This document shows, in pieces, positions 15,228 to 19,021 of a DNA stretch of 19,021 nt. This DNA is from an uncultured Bacteroidales bacterium. Its GTDB lineage: Bacteria; Bacteroidota; Bacteroidia; Bacteroidales; Paludibacteraceae. The translations under genes were made by a program, and so were the position numbers. The first letter of the stretch is position 1, and each line of letters opens with the position of its first letter. The notes under the pieces were generated by a model, which worked only from the letters and a program-made list of their open reading frames with translations, was not told where the DNA came from and searched no databases. The stretch is taken from the NCBI GenBank assembly GCA_903929065.1, contig CAIYTJ010000434.1, forward strand, positions 1-19,021, in the 5' to 3' direction.

Positions 15228-15235
15228 CAAAGGTA
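15228..15235 (-). promoter_or_regulatory. Predicted miaB promoter (-7 element)
   Basis: Minus-strand TACCTTTG matches TAnnTTTG exactly and lies 23 bases upstream of the miaB ATG. The region where a -33 TTTG should lie is not a good match, so only the -7 element is claimed. Confidence 0.5.
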
Positions 15236-15492
15236 CACTAACTAATTCAAAAAGCCTTACTCAATAATCTTAATTCATGTGTCTATAATACACTTCGTTT
15301 GTAATAAAAAATGAATTATTCTCGGTTTCAGAGAGACAAAAAGCACAAAATATACGAAAATGTGCAATATTTAGATTTTTTAACCATCTAATTATCCCTA
15401 TCTTACCGTCCTAGTAATGAATAAATTAAAATTGTCAGGATATAAAATTGGAATACCAGTTTGAAAATAGTCGAAAATTTCTTACAAAATTG

Positions 15493-15524
15493 TTTGGATG
15501 TTCAAAATATTATTCTCACATTTG
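15493..15524 (+). promoter_or_regulatory. Predicted promoter of a free-standing short transcript
   Basis: TTTG (15493-15496) and CACATTTG (15517-15524) are separated by 20 bases, the spacing of Bacteroidetes promoters; the -7 element deviates from TAnnTTTG only in its first base. Transcription would start near 15530. No ORF follows before the terminator at 15578-15613. Confidence 0.5.
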
Positions 15525-15529
15525 CAGAG

Positions 15530-15613
15530 TAAACAAACAGATAAATTTTTCATAGTTAAGGTTTAGGTTAAAATGTGCAATGGGTGGCTGTGAAGTTACC
15601 CATTGTTTTTGTT
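15530..15613 (+). ncRNA. Candidate small RNA of about 80 nt between miaB and greA
   Basis: A transcript is predicted from the promoter at 15493-15524 and the terminator at 15578-15613. The body is an AU-rich, apparently unstructured 5' half followed by one hairpin, with loop GGCTGTGAAGTT. The longest possible peptide is six residues, starting ATG at 15573, so it is probably not coding. I do not recognise an RNA family. It could also be the leader of a lost gene or a distal, terminated greA leader. No expression evidence is available. Confidence 0.35.
15578..15613 (+). terminator. Intrinsic terminator with no gene in front of it
   Basis: CAATGGGT (15578-15585) pairs perfectly with ACCCATTG (15598-15605) around a 12-base loop and is followed by TTTTTGTT. 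The orientation is plus strand only. The nearest upstream gene, miaB, points the other way, so the terminator must serve a transcript that starts inside the intergenic region. Confidence 0.75.
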
Positions 15614-15710
15614 ATATACTCAACAAATTGTGTTTTGCCAAAACCAAAATAAACTCAATAAAAATGCTGTTAAACACATATTAATTAGTATCTAACTAAA
15701 AAAAAGCTAG

Positions 15711-15718
15711 TATATTTG
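15711..15718 (+). promoter_or_regulatory. Predicted greA promoter (-7 element)
   Basis: TATATTTG matches TAnnTTTG exactly; the -33 region is poor (TTAG at 15684-15687 is the best candidate). Transcription would start near 15725, giving a greA leader of about 93 bases. Confidence 0.55.
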
Positions 15719-15749
15719 CCAAATAATAAAAATAACGAATAAAGAATCA

Positions 15750-15786
15750 GAGTTCCGGCGCTTTTTGTCGGAATTCTTTTTGTTTT
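15750..15786 (+). terminator. Hairpin and T-tract in the greA leader (putative attenuator)
   Basis: GAGTTCCG (15750-15757) pairs with CGGAATTC (15769-15776), seven Watson-Crick pairs and one G-U, with an 11-base loop, followed by TTTTTGTTTT. It lies between the predicted greA promoter and the greA ATG, so it would end transcription about 60 bases after the start unless read through. Confidence 0.65.
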
Positions 15787-15817
15787 ATACTTTTAAAAAA
15801 TCTAAAGAAAAACAACT

Positions 15818-16288
15818 ATGGCAGTAACATATATGACCGCAGAAGGTTATAAAAAATTGGTTGATGAATTGAATGAACTGGAAAGAGTACAACGGCCTGC
15901 CATCTCTAAGTTGATTGCTGAAGCACGCGACAAAGGGGATTTATCTGAGAATGCTGAATATGACGCAGCAAAAGAAGCACAGGGAATGTTAGAAATGAAA
16001 ATTTCACTTCTGAAAGATACTGTTGCTTCTGCCAGAATGATTGATGAATCTAAAATTAATACAAATGAGGTCCAGATTCTGACACGTGTAAAAATCAAAA
16101 ACACAAAATCAGATCAGATAATGACTTATATGATTGTTTCAGAAAGTGAAGCCAACTTTAAAGAAGGTAAACTATCGGTTACAACACCTATTGCTAAAGG
16201 ATTACTTGGAAAAAAAGTAGGCGAAAAAGCAACTGTTACTGTTCCTTCAGGCGTAATGGAGTTTGAAGTTATTGAAATTAGTTTGTAG
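15818..16288 (+). CDS. greA: Transcript cleavage/elongation factor GreA
   Basis: Rescues backtracked RNA polymerase by stimulating its intrinsic transcript cleavage through the secondary channel. 156 residues, the normal length. Residues 1-75 form the antiparallel coiled coil, with the acidic tip D-K-G-D41-L-S-E44-N-A-E-Y-D-A-A-K-E-A-Q; Asp41 and Glu44 coincide in number and context with the catalytic tip of E. coli GreA. The C-terminal FKBP-like domain ends with the usual S-P/T-x-x-P-I-A-K-G-L-L-G-K-K-V-G-E and V-P-S-G-V-M-E-F-E-V segments. The leader carries an intrinsic terminator between promoter and start codon. The HIT gene follows after 63 bases and is probably cotranscribed. Confidence 0.97.
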   Translation: MAVTYMTAEGYKKLVDELNELERVQRPAISKLIAEARDKGDLSENAEYDAAKEAQGMLEMKISLLKDTVASARMIDESKINTNEVQILTRVKIKNTKSDQIMTYMIVSESEANFKEGKLSVTTPIAKGLLGKKVGEKATVTVPSGVMEFEVIEISL

Positions 16289-16338
16289 CAGTAAGCGGCA
16301 AACAGTAAACGGTAAGCGGAAAGCGGTAAACAGCAAGT
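16289..16338 (+). repeat. greA-HIT spacer of iterated GTAAGCGG/GTAAAC words
   Basis: The gap is almost entirely imperfect copies of a short word: AGTAAGCGGCAAAC, AGTAAACGGTAAGCGG, AAAGCGGTAAAC, AGCAAGTAAA. Each copy differs by one or two bases. There is no inverted symmetry and no coding continuation of greA. The word differs from those in the other spacers of this window. Confidence 0.65.
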
Positions 16339-16351
16339 AAAAACAAAGAAC

Positions 16352-16741
16352 ATGACAATTTTCAGCAGAATTATAGCCGGTGAAATACCTTGTTACAAAA
16401 TTGCAGAAGACGAACGTTTTTTTGCTTTTTTGGATATTAACCCCATGACTAAGGGTCACACGTTGGTGATTCCGAAGGTGGAGGAAGATTATATTTTCAA
16501 TTTGAACGATGAAATGTTGGCTGAGATGATGGTTTTCGCCAAGAAAATGGCAAAAGCGATTGAAAAAAGCGTTGAGTGCGTTCGCATTGGAGTGGCTGTA
16601 ATTGGACTGGAAGTGCCTCATGCACATATTCATTTAATTCCGATCAACAAAGAATCGGATATGAATTTCAAAAACCCCAAACTAAAATTTTCACCGGAAG
16701 AAATGGCCGAAATTGCCGCCGGAATCCGGAAGAATCTTTAA
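16352..16741 (+). CDS. HIT family protein (histidine triad, Hint branch)
   Basis: A 129-residue cytosolic nucleotide hydrolase/transferase of the HIT superfamily. It begins I-F-S-R-I-I-A-G-E-I-P-C-Y-K-I, has A-F-L-D-I-N-P-M-T-K-G-H-T-L-V-I-P-K near residue 25-42, and ends with the triad P-H90-A-H92-I-H94-L-I-P; His92 is the expected nucleophile. Hint enzymes cleave adenosine phosphoramidates and aminoacyl-adenylates; the natural substrate in bacteria is not settled. The residue at the usual zinc-binding C-x2-C position near the N-terminus is a lone Cys14, so a zinc site is unlikely. It is the second gene after greA and ends at the terminator at 16757-16790. Confidence 0.93.
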   Translation: MTIFSRIIAGEIPCYKIAEDERFFAFLDINPMTKGHTLVIPKVEEDYIFNLNDEMLAEMMVFAKKMAKAIEKSVECVRIGVAVIGLEVPHAHIHLIPINKESDMNFKNPKLKFSPEEMAEIAAGIRKNL

Positions 16742-16756
16742 GAATAAGCATCAAAA

Positions 16757-16790
16757 TAAAAAGCTGCAACCCTTTCGGATTGCAGCTTTT
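16757..16790. terminator. Bidirectional terminator between the HIT gene and pnp
   Basis: AAAAGCTGCAA (16759-16769) and TTGCAGCTTTT (16780-16790) form a perfect 11-bp stem around CCCTTTCGGA, with extra A before and CTGTTT after. It can serve both converging transcripts. Confidence 0.9.
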
Positions 16791-16794
16791 CTGT

Positions 16795-16819
16795 TTAATT
16801 GTCAACTGTCAATTATCAA
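16795..16819 (-). repeat. Word-built tail downstream of pnp
   Basis: Read in the pnp direction, the sequence after the stop codon is a run of TTGATAATTGACAGTTGACA-type units, that is, imperfect copies of (A/G)TTGA. It lies between the pnp stop and the shared terminator and has no other visible role. Confidence 0.5.
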
Positions 16820-18961
16820 CTAAGCTTCTTTCGGTTTGTCTTCACGTGGAGGACGTGGCATCAATGCTTTGCGTGAAAGTTTGAATTTGCCGGTCTTTTG
16901 GTCAATTTCCAATAATTTCACGTCAATCATATCGCCTTCTTTAATTCCGGCCTGATCCATTGTCTCAATGCGTTTCCAGTCTATTTCAGAAATATGCAAC
17001 AAACCTTCTTTGCCCGGCATAAATTCAACAAATGCACCGTAAGGCATCACCGATTTTACTTTTGAAGGATAGGTTTCTCCAATTTCAGGGATTGCAACAA
17101 TGCCTTTAATTTTAGCAATGGCAGCATCGATAGCAGCTTTATTGTTAGCAGCAATTTCTACGCGACCTTGGTCACCTTGTTCTTCAATGGTAATGATAGC
17201 GCCAGTTTCAGCCTGCATATTTTGAATAATTTTTCCCCCAGGTCCGATAATGGCGCCAATCATTTCTTTCGGAATGAACATGGCCACAATACGTGGGGCA
17301 TTTGGTTTCATATCTTCGCGTGGAGCTTCCAGCGTTTCCTGAATTTTACCAAGTATATGCATACGACCTGCTTTAGCCTGATTCAATGCAGTTTCCAGAA
17401 TTTCATACGAAAGTCCGTCCACCTTGATATCCATTTGAGTAGCAGTAATACCGTCTTTTGTTCCGGTTACCTTGAAGTCCATATCGCCCAAGTGATCTTC
17501 GTCGCCCAAAATATCCGATAGCACAGCAAAGTTTTTACCTTTATTTTCAGAAATCAATCCCATGGCAATACCAGAAACCGGTTTTTTGATTTGTACACCT
17601 GCATCCATCAACGCCAATGTTCCTGCACAAACTGTAGCCATAGAAGACGATCCGTTTGATTCCAAAATATCGGAAACCACGCGAACCACGTAAGGATAGT
17701 TTTCAGGAATCATATTTTTCAATGCACGAAGAGCCAGGTTACCATGACCTACTTCGCGACGACCAACACCACGAGAAGCGCGAGCTTCACCGGTAGAAAA
17801 CGGTGGAAAATTGTAATGCAACAAGAAACGTTCTTTACCGCGAATCAAGGCTTCATCAACCAGTTTTTCATCCATTTTGGTACCCAAAGTTACGGTTGTC
17901 AACGACTGAGTTTCACCGCGGGTAAACACAGCCGAACCGTGAGTTCCCGGAAGGTAATCAACTTCCGACCAAATAGGACGGATTTCAGTAGTTTTACGAC
18001 CATCGAGGCGTTTGCCTTCGTCCAGAATAGAACGACGCATCGCTTCTTTTTCCACATCGTGGTAGTATTTGCTTATCAATCCTTTTTTAGCTGAAGCCAC
18101 TTCAGGATCAAGACTTTCAATATATTCAGCTTTTACAGCTTTGAAATTATCAACGCGTGAGTGTTTGTCGGTGTTGCACGAAGCAGCCACAGCATACACT
18201 TTATCGTAGGTTTTTGCCCAAATATCTTTTTTCAGATCTTCGTCATTTTCTTCGTGGCAATAGGTACGTTTTACCGTTTTGCCAACTTCTTCCATCAACT
18301 CAATCTGAGCCTGACACTGAACTTTGATAGCTTCGTGAGCCACCTTCATAGCGTTCAACAAATCATCTTCGCTCACTTCTTTCATTTCGCCTTCCACCAT
18401 CATGATGTTGTCAAGGGTAGCAGCAACCATGATTTCCATATCAGCACTTTCCAGTTGTTCGAAAGTAGGATTCACCACGAATTCACCATTCACACGAGCC
18501 ACACGAACTTCGGAGATTGGACCATTGAAAGGCACATCCGAAACTGCCAACGCAGCCGAAGCAGCCAAACCTGCCAATGCATCAGGCATATCAACACCGT
18601 CGGCAGAGAACATGGTAACGGTAACGAAAGTTTCAGCGTGGAAATCATCCGGAAACAACGGACGCAACGCACGGTCAACCAAACGTGAAACTAAAATTTC
18701 ATAATCCGAAGCACGACCTTCGCGACGAAGGAAACCGCCGGGGAAACGACCCGAAGAGGCAAACTTTTCTTTATAATCCACCGAAAGTGGCATAAAATCT
18801 GTGCCCGGAACAGCATCCTGAGCAGAACAAACTGTGGCTAACAGCATGGTATCACCCATGCGAACCATAACAGATCCATCGGCCTGTTTAGCCAATTTTC
18901 CTGTTTCAATAGAAATGGTACGTCCATCACCCAATGTGATAGTTTTTGTAACTACATTCAT
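16820..18961 (-). CDS. pnp: Polyribonucleotide nucleotidyltransferase (PNPase)
   Basis: Processive 3'-5' phosphorolytic exoribonuclease, a homotrimeric ring in RNA decay. 713 residues in the canonical order: first RNase PH domain (about 10-145), helical linker (about 150-235), second RNase PH domain (about 315-540) with R-G-E-T-Q, F-S-T-G-E and M-D511-I-K-V-D-G, a KH domain with I-G-P-G-G-K near residue 570, and an S1 domain (about 620-692) beginning E-T-Y-P-S-K-V-K-S-V-M-P-Y-G-A-F-V-E. After S1 the tail is short (P-R-P-P-R-E-D-K-P-K-E-A). rpsO is not downstream: the gene converges on greA-HIT instead. A perfect -7 element lies at 19002-19009, so it is transcribed on its own from the right edge of the window. 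Confidence 0.97.
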   Translation of the reverse strand: MNVVTKTITLGDGRTISIETGKLAKQADGSVMVRMGDTMLLATVCSAQDAVPGTDFMPLSVDYKEKFASSGRFPGGFLRREGRASDYEILVSRLVDRALRPLFPDDFHAETFVTVTMFSADGVDMPDALAGLAASAALAVSDVPFNGPISEVRVARVNGEFVVNPTFEQLESADMEIMVAATLDNIMMVEGEMKEVSEDDLLNAMKVAHEAIKVQCQAQIELMEEVGKTVKRTYCHEENDEDLKKDIWAKTYDKVYAVAASCNTDKHSRVDNFKAVKAEYIESLDPEVASAKKGLISKYYHDVEKEAMRRSILDEGKRLDGRKTTEIRPIWSEVDYLPGTHGSAVFTRGETQSLTTVTLGTKMDEKLVDEALIRGKERFLLHYNFPPFSTGEARASRGVGRREVGHGNLALRALKNMIPENYPYVVRVVSDILESNGSSSMATVCAGTLALMDAGVQIKKPVSGIAMGLISENKGKNFAVLSDILGDEDHLGDMDFKVTGTKDGITATQMDIKVDGLSYEILETALNQAKAGRMHILGKIQETLEAPREDMKPNAPRIVAMFIPKEMIGAIIGPGGKIIQNMQAETGAIITIEEQGDQGRVEIAANNKAAIDAAIAKIKGIVAIPEIGETYPSKVKSVMPYGAFVEFMPGKEGLLHISEIDWKRIETMDQAGIKEGDMIDVKLLEIDQKTGKFKLSRKALMPRPPREDKPKEA

Positions 18962-19001
18962 AAAATTACATTATTGTTTTTATACATCTAAATTTCGGGC
19001 G

Positions 19002-19009
19002 CAAAGATA
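19002..19009 (-). promoter_or_regulatory. Predicted pnp promoter (-7 element)
   Basis: Minus-strand TATCTTTG matches TAnnTTTG exactly, 40 bases upstream of the pnp ATG. The -33 element would lie beyond the window, so it cannot be checked. Transcription would start near 18995, giving a leader of about 34 bases. Confidence 0.6.
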
Positions 19010-19021
19010 CGATATTTTTTG

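Larger units (their letters stand above)
15205..15817. other. 613-base miaB-greA intergenic region
   Basis: No ORF worth defending. From the left it holds the miaB promoter word (15228-15235, -), about 250 bases of AT-rich sequence with nothing clear beyond a weak GCACA/TGTGC inverted repeat (15343-15365), then on the plus strand a promoter and hairpin terminator (15493-15613), and a second promoter and hairpin terminator (15711-15786) leading to greA. Confidence 0.6.

Noticed and set aside
15343..15365. Inverted repeat GCACA/TGTGC in the miaB-greA gap
   Set aside because: Five-base arms 13 bases apart in AT-rich sequence are expected by chance, and no T-tract follows.
15573..15593. A six-codon ORF (M-C-N-G-W-L) overlapping the 15578-15613 hairpin, like an amino-acid attenuator leader peptide
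   Set aside because: It has one Trp and no run of regulatory codons, and no biosynthetic gene follows; the overlap with the hairpin is probably coincidental.
16289..16338. greA-HIT repeat region as a CRISPR array or insertion-sequence end
   Set aside because: The units are 6-16 bases, degenerate and without unique spacers, terminal inverted repeats or target duplications.
18161..18688. A 175-codon plus-strand open frame opposite pnp
   Set aside because: It is antisense to well-conserved PNPase domains; its F-, H- and S-rich composition is that of a shadow frame.

Overview
This 19 kb window is ordinary chromosomal DNA of a Bacteroidetes, most likely an anaerobic or facultative member of the Bacteroidales. 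The evidence is a Bacteroidales-type PurM, a single-subunit cytochrome b in an order C-A-B fumarate reductase/succinate dehydrogenase operon, a maltose-type 4-alpha-glucanotransferase with two starch-binding domains, weak or absent Shine-Dalgarno sequences, and the Bacteroidetes promoter word TAnnTTTG in front of at least eight transcription units. I see no insertion sequence, phage gene, CRISPR array, rRNA or other accessory island. A genus cannot be assigned from the sequence alone.

Layout from left to right. Positions 71-938 (+) hold a two-gene unit: a VOC/PhnB-like protein and an SRPBCC/AHSA1 protein, closed by a bidirectional terminator. Positions 1017-4958 (-) hold malQ followed by purM. 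A tRNA-Cys (5107-5177, -) has its own promoter and terminator. Positions 5254-6715 (-) form an ECF sigma factor cassette: sigma factor, small single-pass membrane protein (putative anti-sigma), and an exported helical protein. It is preceded by a D-2-hydroxyacid dehydrogenase (6804-7754, -). From a 292-base AT-rich divergent region, sucC-sucD run rightwards and meet sdhB-sdhA-sdhC, which run leftwards, at a shared terminator. miaB (-) follows. A 613-base intergenic region then leads to greA and a HIT-family gene (+), which converge on pnp (-) at the right edge.

Functionally the centre of the window is C4-dicarboxylate metabolism: fumarate/succinate interconversion at the membrane (SdhCAB/FrdCAB) next to succinate/succinyl-CoA interconversion (SucCD). 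These are two consecutive steps of the TCA cycle or, in fermenting Bacteroidales, of the succinate-propionate branch. The right third is RNA-centred: MiaB (tRNA modification), GreA (transcript cleavage), PNPase (RNA decay).

The most interesting material is non-coding. The miaB-greA gap contains two promoter-plus-intrinsic-terminator pairs in tandem with no ORF between promoter and terminator: one free-standing candidate small RNA, and one in the greA leader that looks like an attenuator. Several intergenic spacers are built from iterated short words, a different word in each spacer, and two unrelated genes (purM, sucD) share CA-rich, G-poor word-built leaders that end in the same nine bases just before the start codon. 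I did not find a convincing new protein-based system.
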